Part shown: positions 1 through 5,688 of the stretch, piece after piece
Numbering within the stretch: position 1 is the first letter of the stretch
Layout: each line of letters opens with the position of its first letter
Assembly (NCBI GenBank): GCA_005883695.1
Contig: VBBV01000168.1
Span: forward strand, 1-6,971
Direction: 5' to 3'
Length of the DNA stretch: 6,971 bases
Source: Candidatus Bathyarchaeota archaeon
GTDB lineage: Archaea > Thermoproteota > Bathyarchaeia > 40CM-2-53-6
The notes under the pieces: generated by a model
What the model was told of the DNA's origin: nothing
Databases searched by the model: none
What the model saw: the letters and a program-made list of their open reading frames with translations, nothing else
Made by a program: the position numbers and the translations under genes

Positions 1-230
1 TCATGAAAGGCTCACCCAGCCTCAGGAAACAGGTCTTTCCAGCCGTCGTCGTACGACAGGCAAGAGCGATCCGGCGACCCGATGGCACACGTCTAAGCTT
101 TGAAGACAATGCAGCGGTCATAATGACTCCTGAGGGCGAGCTCAAAGGCACCGAGATCCGCGGACCCGTTGCAAAGGAGGCTGCTGAGCGATGGCCGAGA
201 GTCGCGAACCTAGCGAGCACGGTGATCTAG
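1..230 (+). CDS. rpl14: 50S ribosomal protein uL14 (L14), 3' part
   Basis: This is the C-terminal 75 residues of uL14, a large-subunit protein that binds 23S rRNA near the subunit interface. The 5' end lies left of the window. The ATG at position 3 falls inside the conserved part of the family, so it is almost certainly an internal methionine and not the start. Recognisable family motifs are AVVVRQ, the [17 protein letters not shown] block, and [19 protein letters not shown] near the end, which matches the archaeal C-terminus. The stop is TAG at 228-230. The next gene, uL24, starts one base later, and its Shine-Dalgarno sequence lies inside the last codons of this gene, so the two are probably translationally coupled. 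Nothing looks abnormal in the visible part. Confidence 0.96.
   Translation, partial: MKGSPSLRKQVFPAVVVRQARAIRRPDGTRLSFEDNAAVIMTPEGELKGTEIRGPVAKEAAERWPRVANLASTVI
221..227 (+). promoter_or_regulatory. Shine-Dalgarno site for uL24
   Basis: GGTGATC lies 4 nt before the uL24 ATG. It is a 7-base complement to the archaeal 16S rRNA 3' end (GAUCACC) and is embedded in the last codons of uL14. It supports the start at 232. Confidence 0.7.
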
Positions 231-231
231 A

Positions 232-603
232 ATGGCGAGCTCCAAGCCGTCTAAGCAGAGGAAGATGTTCTTCAACGCTCCACAACACCGCCGACGCCGA
301 ATGCTCTCCGCCCGACTCTCCAACGATCTCACCAAGAACCACAAAGTCCGACGCCTCCCCGTAAGAACCGGCGACAGCGTCCGCGTCATGAGAGGAGACT
401 TCGCAGGCCTCGAAGGAAAAGTCCAGCGAATAGACTACTCCAACGGCAGAATCTTCGTAGAGGGAATGGCTCGAGAGAAAACCGCCGGCCTCTCCTCCCA
501 ACTGCCCATCCACGTTACGAAGGTCCGCATAACCAACCTCAACCTATCAGACAAGTGGCGCAGCGGACTATTAGCCGAGAGAGGAAAAACCCGAGAGGAA
601 TAA
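232..603 (+). CDS. rpl24: 50S ribosomal protein uL24 (L24)
   Basis: This 123-residue uL24 is an early-assembly protein that binds the 5' domain of 23S rRNA close to the exit tunnel. The N-terminus (KPSKQRKMFFNAPQHRRRR) is the archaeal/eukaryotic extension, in which SKQRK and FNAP are typical. The KOW motif lies at about residues 44-71 (VRTGDSVRVMRGDFAGLEGK), followed by the VEGMAREK strand and a C-terminal LPIHVTKVRITNLNLSDKWR block, also characteristic of archaeal forms. Length is normal for archaea. The ATG start follows a strong GGTGATC site and sits one base after the uL14 stop. eS4 follows after 3 nt. The last dozen residues (GLLAERGKTREE) are a charged variable tail. Confidence 0.97.
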   Translation: MASSKPSKQRKMFFNAPQHRRRRMLSARLSNDLTKNHKVRRLPVRTGDSVRVMRGDFAGLEGKVQRIDYSNGRIFVEGMAREKTAGLSSQLPIHVTKVRITNLNLSDKWRSGLLAERGKTREE

Positions 604-606
604 GAC

Positions 607-1350
607 ATGGCTAGAAAATTCGGCCCCAGACAACTCAAACGAGAACCCTCACCAGGATTCTGGCCAATCCACCGGAAAGAATACACCTGGGCCCCCAGGA
701 CACGACCCGGACCCCACGCCCGCGAAAAAAGCCTACCACTCATGATAATCGTCCGCGAATCCCTTGGGCTAGCGAACATCGCCAAAGAAGCGATCAAGAT
801 CATAAGCGAGGGCAAAGTCAAGGTCGACGGTGTCGTCAGACGTGACCGCCGCTTCCCAGTCGGCCTGATGGACATCGTCCAGATCCAAGGCGTCCCGCAA
901 GCATACAGGGCACTACCGAAGCCGAACAGAGGACTCGTCCTCTCCCCAGCCCAGGACAAGGAAGCTGCCTACAAGATCTGCAAGATCGTAGGAAAACAGA
1001 ACGTGCCAGGCGGAAAGCTACAGTACAGCCTCCACGATGGAAGGAACCTGCTCGCCACGGCGAAAGACACGAGACCCGGCACCGAGGAACTCGCAGTTGG
1101 AGGCGCCGTCCAGCTGAGCTTTCCAGCACAAAAAATAGTCAAGTATGTTCCATTCCAGATCGGATCCCTCGGACTCGTCATCGACGGAAGAAACCAAGGA
1201 TACTACGGAAAGATAACCTCCATCTCGCCCGGGACGTACGCGCGCCGGAAAATCGTGAGAATAGAAACAGGAGCAGAAGGCTTCGAAACCCCCGCCGAAT
1301 ACGTAATACCCATCGGAACAGATGCACCGCTCGTCACACTGGAGAAGTGA
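607..1350 (+). CDS. rps4e: 30S ribosomal protein eS4 (S4e)
   Basis: eS4 is a small-subunit protein found in archaea and eukaryotes and absent from bacteria, so it is diagnostic for the domain. The 247 residues match the usual 235-250. In order there is an N-terminal basic arm (RQLKREPSPGFWPIHRK, then WAPRTRPGPH); an S4-like RNA-binding fold at about 43-100 (SLPLMIIVRESLGLA, then KVKVDGVVRRDRRFPVGLMD); a central domain around GGKLQYSLHDGRNLL at 135-149; and a KOW-type C-terminal domain at about 184-212 with IDGRNQGYYGKITSI. The start is ATG, with a GAGAGG element about 8 nt upstream inside the end of uL24. The TGA stop is followed at once by uL5. Leucine codons are nearly all CTC, CTA or CTG, with no TTG seen, unlike the later genes of the operon. 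Confidence 0.97.
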   Translation: MARKFGPRQLKREPSPGFWPIHRKEYTWAPRTRPGPHAREKSLPLMIIVRESLGLANIAKEAIKIISEGKVKVDGVVRRDRRFPVGLMDIVQIQGVPQAYRALPKPNRGLVLSPAQDKEAAYKICKIVGKQNVPGGKLQYSLHDGRNLLATAKDTRPGTEELAVGGAVQLSFPAQKIVKYVPFQIGSLGLVIDGRNQGYYGKITSISPGTYARRKIVRIETGAEGFETPAEYVIPIGTDAPLVTLEK

Positions 1351-1355
1351 TTGCA

Positions 1356-1826
1356 ATGCAAGCAAGTGAGACCGTAACCAAAACGAATCCGCTCTTGAAC
1401 ATCAGGATCGAGAAAGTCACGATCAACATTGCCACCGGGAAATCAGGCGAGCCATTGGAGAAGGCGAAGAAAGTGCTCAACCAGCTCACCAACAAGACCC
1501 CGACTACCAAGCTTGCCAAGAAGGCGATCAAGGACTGGGGAATCCGCAAAGGCGAACCGATAGCCACGGTGGTTACCCTTCGGCGCGAAGATGCGAGTCA
1601 ATTCCTAACCCGCGCCCTAGACGCGGTCTCGAACAAGGTAAATGATTCGTACGTGCCTGAGCTGGGCATCTTTGGCGCCACTGTCCACGTCACCCTAGAG
1701 CGCCCGGGGTACCGGTTGAGACGTCGTTCAATCCGTCCGGCGAAGATCGGGAAACATCATTATGTCTCGAAGAAGGAGGCCATCCAGTTCATCCAGGACA
1801 ATTTCAGAACACAGGTAGGGAGCTGA
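1356..1826 (+). CDS. rpl5: 50S ribosomal protein uL5 (L5), apparent internal deletion
   Basis: uL5 binds 5S rRNA with uL18 in the central protuberance and touches the P-site tRNA. The archaeal signatures are clear: [21 protein letters not shown] near the N-terminus, [19 protein letters not shown] at about 61-79, [18 protein letters not shown] at 103-120, and a [17 protein letters not shown] end. The start is uncertain. GTG at 1347 overlaps the eS4 stop as GTGA, but in-frame ATG at 1356, with GGAG 11 nt upstream, is preferred, giving 156 residues. Usual archaeal length is about 170-180. The difference is internal: between NKVN (93-96) and PELGIFG (101-107) only DSYV remains, where the family normally has about 26 residues including the GN-Y/F-SFGI-x-EHIDIPG block. 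The frame is intact on both sides, so this is not a frameshift. Confidence 0.95.
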   Translation: MQASETVTKTNPLLNIRIEKVTINIATGKSGEPLEKAKKVLNQLTNKTPTTKLAKKAIKDWGIRKGEPIATVVTLRREDASQFLTRALDAVSNKVNDSYVPELGIFGATVHVTLERPGYRLRRRSIRPAKIGKHHYVSKKEAIQFIQDNFRTQVGS

Positions 1827-1833
1827 CAACCAA

Positions 1834-1998
1834 GTGGCGAAGATAAAACCGAGAAAACTCCGGAAATATGGAAAAGGGGCCAGACCGTGCAAACGCTGCG
1901 GCCAGTACGGGCCCATAGTCAGAAAGTACGGGCTGAACTTCTGCAGACAGTGTTTTAGAGAAGTAGCCGTCGGCCTCGGATTCAAAAAGTACATGTGA
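1834..1998 (+). CDS. rps14: 30S ribosomal protein uS14 (S14), zinc-binding type
   Basis: This 54-codon gene begins with GTG and ends with TGA at 1996-1998. The product starts [20 protein letters not shown] and ends VGLGFKKYM, the normal archaeal length and shape. It carries the four-cysteine zinc ribbon of the C+ form, with cysteines at residues 19, 22, 37 and 40 (C-x2-C-x14-C-x2-C; CKRC and CRQC). uS14 sits in the head of the 30S subunit and contacts 16S rRNA near the A site. The gene lies 7 nt after uL5 and 7 nt before uS8, exactly where archaeal spc operons place it. A GGGAG element about 11 nt before the GTG could serve as its binding site. Confidence 0.95.
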   Translation: MAKIKPRKLRKYGKGARPCKRCGQYGPIVRKYGLNFCRQCFREVAVGLGFKKYM

Positions 1999-2005
1999 TC
2001 ATACC

Positions 2006-2389
2006 ATGGAACCAATCTCAAACATGTTCTCAGCCATACTCAACAACGAGCGGAGGCACAAACACGACTGCATCGTCTACCCCGCCTCGAAGCTCATGGG
2101 ACAAGTATTGCGGGTGATGCAAAAATACGGCTACGTAGGCGAGTTCGAGTTCGTAGACGACGGCCGCGGCGGAAAATTCAAGATCCAACTACTAGGCAGG
2201 GTAAACAACTGCGGAAGCGTCCGGCCCAGATTCTCCTCCACCGTACCAGAATACGAGAAATGGGGCAAGCGATACCTCCCCTCCAGAGATGTCGGAATCC
2301 TGATCGTAACAACACCGAAGGGCGTTGTGGCACACAAGGAAGCAAGAGAGATGGCATCCGGCGGCCTACTCTTGGGCTACGTTTACTAG
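2006..2389 (+). CDS. rps8: 30S ribosomal protein uS8 (S8)
   Basis: uS8 is a primary 16S rRNA binding protein of the central domain; in many prokaryotes it also represses its own operon. The 127 residues are typical of archaea (about 130). Motifs are the N-terminal ILNNERRHKHDCIVYPASKL with the PASKL helix start; VLRVMQKYGYVGEFEFVDD at 35-52; GRVNNCGSVRPRF at 64-76; and the C-terminal EKWGKRYLPSRDVGILIVTT, then a GGLLLGYVY ending that matches the archaeal consensus GGRLLAYVY. GTGATC, 5 nt before the ATG, is a good Shine-Dalgarno match. The stop TAG abuts the next gene's leader, whose AGGTGG site overlaps the last codon. Confidence 0.97.
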   Translation: MEPISNMFSAILNNERRHKHDCIVYPASKLMGQVLRVMQKYGYVGEFEFVDDGRGGKFKIQLLGRVNNCGSVRPRFSSTVPEYEKWGKRYLPSRDVGILIVTTPKGVVAHKEAREMASGGLLLGYVY

Positions 2390-2393
2390 GTGG
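2388..2393 (+). promoter_or_regulatory. Shine-Dalgarno site deciding the uL6 start
   Basis: AGGTGG overlaps the uS8 stop codon and lies 5 nt before ATG 2399. This spacing favours ATG 2399 over the in-frame GTG at 2390, which is itself part of the site. Confidence 0.6.
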
Positions 2394-2398
2394 ACGGT

Positions 2399-2977
2399 AT
2401 GGCGCGTTTCGAAAGCCTTCAACGCACGATTCAAGTTCCCGACGGCGTCACAGTGGAAGTCGACGCCAAGACCGTGAAGGTCAAAGGCCCCCGGGGAACG
2501 CTGCAAGAAGATCTATCCCACCTACCCGTAACCATCACTCAAAGCGGTCGAGAGGTGCAGGTTTCAGTCAGCTGGCCCCGCAAGCGAGAGATAGGGATGC
2601 TGGGAACAGCCGCGGCCCATATCCGAAACATGATCAGAGGCGTAACCAAGGGCTACAGGTACAATCTCAGAACCGTATATGCTCACTTCCCAGTCACCGT
2701 GAAAGTCGACGAAAAAGCAAAAGCACTCAAAGTCGAGAACTTTACTGGGGAAAAGACACCGCGATCCGCTCAGATACTTGACGGCGTAAAAGTCGCGGTG
2801 AAAGGAGACGACATTACCGTCGAGGGAATAGACATCAAAGCTGTAAGCCAGACCGCGGCTAACATACAGAACTCGACAAAGATCAAGAAGAAAGACCTCC
2901 GAGTCTTCCTGGACGGCATCTACATAGACACGAAGACCAGTCTCGAGACGCCCGTTGGACCAGGGAAAGTGAAGTAA
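2399..2977 (+). CDS. rpl6: 50S ribosomal protein uL6 (L6)
   Basis: uL6 binds 23S rRNA near the factor-binding site and the sarcin-ricin loop. From ATG 2399 the product is 192 residues. It shows the two-fold repeated L6 fold: repeat one at about 8-85 (IQVPDGVTVEVDAKTVKVKGPRGTL split by a turn) and repeat two at about 86-178 (YNLRTVYAHFPVTVKV, VENFTGEKTPRSAQI, VKGDDITVEGIDIKAVSQTA). The closing KKKDLRVFLDGIYI is the archaeal signature. The last dozen residues (SLETPVGPGKVK) extend slightly past the usual end. GTG 2390 is a possible alternative start adding three residues, but the AGGTGG site supports the ATG. eL32 begins one base after the stop. Confidence 0.96.
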   Translation: MARFESLQRTIQVPDGVTVEVDAKTVKVKGPRGTLQEDLSHLPVTITQSGREVQVSVSWPRKREIGMLGTAAAHIRNMIRGVTKGYRYNLRTVYAHFPVTVKVDEKAKALKVENFTGEKTPRSAQILDGVKVAVKGDDITVEGIDIKAVSQTAANIQNSTKIKKKDLRVFLDGIYIDTKTSLETPVGPGKVK

Positions 2978-2978
2978 A

Positions 2979-3452
2979 ATGGCGAATATGAGCAAGCACG
3001 CGTTCAACCGGCAAGAAAGCTGGCGGTACAAGCGCGTAAAGCCCGCATGGAGGCGAGCCCGCGGAGTCACCAGCAAGATCAGGAAGGAAGAAGCAGGCTG
3101 GCCCCCCAAAGTCAAGGTCGGCTACGGGACGGCAGCGGCAACGAGAGGTCTCCATCCGCGAGGACTACAAGAACGTCTCATCCACAGACTGTCAGAGCTC
3201 GAAGGACTGGACCCGAAGATCCATATCATCAGAATCTCCGCCCGAGTTGGAGAGCGAAAGAGACTACCCCTCCTCGAAGAGATACGCCATCGAAACTTCC
3301 ACATCGCCAACCCAGGGAAGCAAGAAGAGAAACCAGTCACAACCGAAGAGCCGACTACAGAAGAGGCTCCAAGCTCCGAACAAACGCAAATCCCACCCAC
3401 ACCAAGCGAGACAGAGGAAGCAGTAGAGGAAGACCCAAGCCAGGGACAATGA
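2979..3452 (+). CDS. rpl32e: 50S ribosomal protein eL32 (L32e) with acidic C-terminal tail
   Basis: eL32 is an archaeal/eukaryotic large-subunit protein with no bacterial orthologue. The conserved core covers about residues 5-112: KHAFNRQESWRYKRVKPAWR at the start, RGVTSKIRKEEAGWPPKVKVG in the middle, then RGLHPRGL, LDPKIHIIRISARVGERKR and a final FHIANP. Archaeal homologues normally stop near here, at roughly 110-130 residues. This one continues for about 44 residues of low-complexity sequence rich in Glu, Thr, Pro and Ser with no Arg (for example TTEEPTTEEAPSSEQTQIPP), giving 157 in all. The tail is probably disordered and strongly acidic, in contrast to the basic core. ATG 2979 is chosen; ATG 2988 is a possible alternative. 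The stop overlaps the ATG of a tiny acidic reading frame. Confidence 0.95.
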   Translation: MANMSKHAFNRQESWRYKRVKPAWRRARGVTSKIRKEEAGWPPKVKVGYGTAAATRGLHPRGLQERLIHRLSELEGLDPKIHIIRISARVGERKRLPLLEEIRHRNFHIANPGKQEEKPVTTEEPTTEEAPSSEQTQIPPTPSETEEAVEEDPSQGQ

Positions 3453-3499
3453 AGGAGTCACCGAAGGACGAAGCTAACGAGGAGGAAGAAGACAAGTGA
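3449..3499 (+). CDS. possible 16-residue acidic micro-ORF (or shifted end of eL32)
   Basis: A 16-codon frame begins with ATG overlapping the eL32 stop (ATGA at 3449-3452) and ends with TGA overlapping the eL19 GTG start (GTGA at 3496-3499). The predicted peptide is MKESPKDEANEEEEDK, with half its residues acidic, much like the eL32 tail just before it. Two readings fit. It may be a real coupled leader peptide that carries ribosomes across the only sizeable gap in the operon to eL19, whose GGAGG site lies inside it. Alternatively it may be the remnant, or -1-shifted continuation, of the eL32 tail. It has no well-spaced Shine-Dalgarno site of its own (AGGGA only 2 nt before the ATG). It could also be chance. 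Confidence 0.3.
   Translation: MKESPKDEANEEEEDK
3481..3485 (+). promoter_or_regulatory. Shine-Dalgarno site for eL19
   Basis: GGAGG lies 10 nt before the GTG start of eL19 and matches the archaeal anti-Shine-Dalgarno. It supports the non-ATG start at 3496. Confidence 0.55.
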
Positions 3500-3924
3500 G
3501 CCTGAAAAACCAGAAACGGCTTGCAGCCAGCCTTCTTGGCTCCGGCAAGAGCAGAATCTGGATAGACCCCGAAGAAACAATCAGAGTCGAGTCCGCAATT
3601 ACACGCCAGGAAGTTAAGTCGCTAATCGATAGCGGGAGGATTCGATTACTTCAGAAGAAGGGTGTCAGCAGAGGACGCCACCGAATGAAATCAGGCCGAC
3701 GAAAGAAAGCTGGAAGCCGAAAAGCAGGACAGAAGCCGGGCAAAGAAGCCTGGGTCCTGAAGATAAGAGCGATCCGACGACATCTCCGGTTCTTGAGAGA
3801 CAAGAGACAGTTGGCCCCGGCCAGCTACAAGTTGCTCCTGGGCATGTCGAAAGGAGGGGCGTTCCGAAGCCGTTCCCATGTCGATGAGTATGTAAAGGCC
3901 CACCAGCTGCAGAGGAAGCGTTAG
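3496..3924 (+). CDS. rpl19e: 50S ribosomal protein eL19 (L19e)
   Basis: eL19 is a long-helical, very basic protein of the archaeal/eukaryotic large subunit that forms a bridge to the small subunit. The 142 residues are close to the usual 148-155. Features in order are LKNQKRLAASLLGSGKSRIW with the family's QKRLAA and G-x-x-R-x-W motifs; DPEETIRVESAITRQEVKSL at 25-44; the basic linker KGVSRGRHRMKSGRRKKAGS; and a C-terminal helical part (WVLKIRAIRRHLRFLRDK, ASYKLLLGMSKGGAFRS, DEYVKAH). The start is GTG with GGAGG 10 nt upstream; no suitable in-frame ATG precedes the conserved QKRLAA motif. uL18 follows after 3 nt. Confidence 0.96.
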   Translation: MSLKNQKRLAASLLGSGKSRIWIDPEETIRVESAITRQEVKSLIDSGRIRLLQKKGVSRGRHRMKSGRRKKAGSRKAGQKPGKEAWVLKIRAIRRHLRFLRDKRQLAPASYKLLLGMSKGGAFRSRSHVDEYVKAHQLQRKR

Positions 3925-3927
3925 ACG

Positions 3928-4527
3928 ATGGCTGATGGCCCGCGATACTCAGTTCCGTTCAGGCGCAGAAGAGAGGGTAGGACAGACTACAAGCTTCGTC
4001 GAGCCCTTGTCCGGTCAGGAAAACCGAGAGCGGTTGTTCGGGTAACCAACAAGTATGTTTACGTCCAGATAACAGATGCCGAGCTTCGCGGGGATATCGT
4101 GCGAGCAGCGGCATCATCCAAGGAGCTAGCAAAGATGGGATGGAAGGGAGCGACAGGAAATATTCCGTCAGCATATCTAACCGGGGCGCTGGCCGCGCGT
4201 CGCGCCTTGGCGAAAGGGGTCAAGGAGGCCGTGCTTGATATCGGCCTGAAGTCCTCGACCAAAGGTTCCAAGTTATTTGCTGTCCTGAAGGGTCTCTCGG
4301 ATGCTGGGCTCGAGGTTCCACACTCTGATGGTCCATTGCCGGCTAAGGAGAGGATTGGTGGAGCCCACATTTCCGAGTATGCGAAAAAGCTTTCAGGTGA
4401 AACAGACGTGTACCGGAAAACGTTCAGCGGTTATTTGAAACGCGGTTTGAAGCCTGAAGAACTCTCCAACCATTTCGAACAGGTCAGGCAACAGATTCAG
4501 TCGGCTCCGATTGAGGCGAAAGCATGA
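3928..4527 (+). CDS. rpl18: 50S ribosomal protein uL18 (L18)
   Basis: uL18 binds 5S rRNA together with uL5 and anchors it in the central protuberance. At 199 residues it is the long archaeal/eukaryotic form; bacterial forms have about 120. Motifs are the N-terminal YSVPFRRRREGRTDYKLRRA with LVRSGKPRAVVRVTNKYVYV; GWKGATGNIPSAYLTGALAA at 71-90; EAVLDIGLKSSTKGSKLFAV at 100-119; and GLEVPHSDGPLPAKERIGGA at 127-146, the archaeal HSD-x-x-P-x-x-ERIxG signature. The C-terminal 40 residues form a charged helical extension. Its TGA overlaps the uS5 ATG as ATGA, indicating coupled translation. Codon use shifts here towards T- and G-ending codons compared with eS4. Confidence 0.97.
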   Translation: MADGPRYSVPFRRRREGRTDYKLRRALVRSGKPRAVVRVTNKYVYVQITDAELRGDIVRAAASSKELAKMGWKGATGNIPSAYLTGALAARRALAKGVKEAVLDIGLKSSTKGSKLFAVLKGLSDAGLEVPHSDGPLPAKERIGGAHISEYAKKLSGETDVYRKTFSGYLKRGLKPEELSNHFEQVRQQIQSAPIEAKA

Positions 4528-5129
4528 GCCAGAGACCATACCAGGGAGGCGGGCAACGTCCTGGTCAGGAGGTAGGATGGGTTCCGAAGACAAAGCTTGG
4601 AAAGCTGGTCCAGGCAGGCGAGATCGTCTCCATGGAAGAGATCTTCACACAAGGAATGAGGATCAAAGAGCCCGAGATCGTTGACACGCTGCTGCCGAAC
4701 ATTCAGCAAGAGGTCTTGGGGATTGGTTTCGTCCAGAAACAGACTGACGCTGGCGAAAGGTCAAGATTCCGAGCAATCGTTGCCGTCGGGAACGGGGATG
4801 GTTACATTGGTGTTGGTGAGGGGAAGGCCCGGCAGGTGCGCACTGCCATCGACAAGGGGACTATACAGGCGAAGCTGAACGTTGTACCCGTGCGCCGTGG
4901 ATGTGGAAGCTGGGAATGCCGTTGCGGCAGAGCCCACACCGTACCATTCAGCGTCGTCGGAAAATGCGGAAGCGTAAGAGTTCATGTGCTTCCAAGCCCT
5001 AGAGGGCTCGGACTTGTCGCTGGGGAGATACCGAAGCAGGTCTTGAGGTTGGCCGGGGTCAAGGATTGCTGGACGCGAACCTTGGTGCAGACCTACAATG
5101 TGGTTACGCAGCAGGACTGGGTGGCATAA
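4524..5129 (+). CDS. rps5: 30S ribosomal protein uS5 (S5), atypical C-terminus
   Basis: uS5 lies at the mRNA entry side of the 30S subunit and contributes to decoding accuracy. The archaeal N-terminal lead (GWVPKTKLGKLVQAGEIVSM and EEIFTQGMRIKEPEIVDTLL) is followed by the dsRBD-like domain at about 60-124 with QKQTDAGERSRFRAIVAVGN, DGYIGVGEGKARQVR and AKLNVVPVRRGCGSWEC. The C-terminal ribosomal fold at about 139-188 has TVPFSVVGKCGSVRVHVLPS, PRGLGLVAGEIPKQVLRLAG and KDCWTRT. Beyond WTRT (183-186) the usual G-x-T-x-T...N-x-A-x-A...AL helix is not recognisable: only LVQTYNVVTQQDWVA follows, and the protein ends at 201 residues, somewhat short. The start overlaps the uL18 stop. uL30 starts 2 nt after the TAA. 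Confidence 0.95.
   Translation: MSQRPYQGGGQRPGQEVGWVPKTKLGKLVQAGEIVSMEEIFTQGMRIKEPEIVDTLLPNIQQEVLGIGFVQKQTDAGERSRFRAIVAVGNGDGYIGVGEGKARQVRTAIDKGTIQAKLNVVPVRRGCGSWECRCGRAHTVPFSVVGKCGSVRVHVLPSPRGLGLVAGEIPKQVLRLAGVKDCWTRTLVQTYNVVTQQDWVA
5119..5124 (+). promoter_or_regulatory. Shine-Dalgarno-like site supporting the uL30 TTG start
   Basis: GGGTGG lies inside the last codons of uS5, 7 nt before TTG 5132. It supports initiation at this rare start codon. Confidence 0.5.
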
Positions 5130-5131
5130 GA

Positions 5132-5626
5132 TTGGCAGAATCCGCTAAGCAGCCTGTTATCCTCGCGGTACGGATCCGCGGAACAGCAACCGATAACCCC
5201 GACGTTAGGAAAACGATGGAGACTTTGAAGATGGAGAGCACATTCCGTGCCCGGCTCCTAGAAAACAGCCCGTCAACCTTGGGCATGCTTCGCGCTGCCA
5301 AGAACCTGGTCGCTTGGGGCCAGGTTAACCCGGAAGTCTTGGAGAACTTGCTGCGGAAGAGAGGGGAGAGAGAGGGAAACAAGGAATTCGACGATGAGTT
5401 CGCCAAGGTATTCTTCAGGAAGGAGAATATTGCGGAGCTTGCGAGGTCAGTCGTGGCTGGAGAGATCGGGGTGAAAGATCTGTGGCTTGCCGGTGTGAAA
5501 CCAAGATTCAGACTTCATCCTCCAAGAGGCGGCTTCAAACGAAGCACCAGGCGAGCAGCGACCGATGGAGGAGAGTTGGGATATAGGGGCGAAGACATTA
5601 ACCGCCTCGTCCGGCGAATGATCTAG
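5132..5626 (+). CDS. rpl30: 50S ribosomal protein uL30 (L30), archaeal long form
   Basis: uL30 is a 23S rRNA-binding protein; bacterial forms have about 60 residues, while archaeal ones have about 155. This gene gives 164 from TTG 5132. The conserved L30 domain begins at once (KQPVILAVRIRGTATDNPDV, then TLKMESTFRARLLENSPSTL, GMLRAAKNLVAWGQV). The archaeal extension follows (LRKRGEREGNKEFDDEFAK, ENIAELARSVVAGEIGVKDL) and the near-invariant end VKPRFRLHPPRGGFKRS, GGELGYRGEDINRLVRRM. TTG is chosen because the conserved domain starts about 7 residues later and GGGTGG precedes it. An upstream in-frame TTG at 5066 would overlap uS5 by 64 nt and is less likely. The frame is open upstream into uS5. 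It is the last ribosomal gene here; uL15 does not follow. Confidence 0.95.
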   Translation: MAESAKQPVILAVRIRGTATDNPDVRKTMETLKMESTFRARLLENSPSTLGMLRAAKNLVAWGQVNPEVLENLLRKRGEREGNKEFDDEFAKVFFRKENIAELARSVVAGEIGVKDLWLAGVKPRFRLHPPRGGFKRSTRRAATDGGELGYRGEDINRLVRRMI

Positions 5627-5651
5627 CCTAGCTTCCGTTGTAGCACAAACT

Positions 5652-5661
5652 CCAATATACT
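5652..5661 (+). promoter_or_regulatory. putative TATA/BRE promoter of hsp20
   Basis: CCAATATACT, preceded by the purine-containing ACAAAC, resembles an archaeal TATA box with a BRE. Transcription starting about 25-28 nt downstream would fall only a few bases before the ATG at 5689. That fits the absence of a Shine-Dalgarno site before hsp20 (leaderless or nearly so). The separate promoter implies that hsp20 is not simply the tail of the ribosomal operon. Confidence 0.4.
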
Positions 5662-5679
5662 TCCCGGAATATTCTCGAA
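5661..5679 (+). repeat. tandem TTC/GAA inverted repeats, candidate operator
   Basis: Two short inverted repeats stand side by side: TTCCCGGAA at 5661-5669 and TTCTCGAA at 5672-5679. Their centres are about 10.5 bp apart, one helical turn, so both would face the same side of the DNA. They sit between the TATA-like element and the hsp20 start, where a repressor would block transcription. The layout resembles a eukaryotic heat-shock element only superficially; archaea lack HSF. Confidence 0.35.
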
Positions 5680-5688
5680 CAGTCTACT

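Noticed and set aside
435..959. Minus-strand open frame of 174 codons opposite uL24/eS4
   Set aside because: Antisense shadow of strongly conserved genes, with no recognisable domain or ribosome-binding context.
2260..2781. Plus-strand 173-codon frame overlapping uS8 and uL6
   Set aside because: It is the alternative frame of two conserved genes. Its Arg/Ser/Gly-rich translation is typical of an out-of-frame reading.
2564..3115. Long minus-strand open frame opposite uL6 and eL32
   Set aside because: It lies wholly antisense to two clearly recognised ribosomal genes, and its translation shows no family features. GC-biased codons on the plus strand readily leave such frames open.
5627..5660. 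Terminator right after uL30
   Set aside because: No T-run or stable hairpin is visible there, so the end of the ribosomal transcript cannot be placed from sequence.
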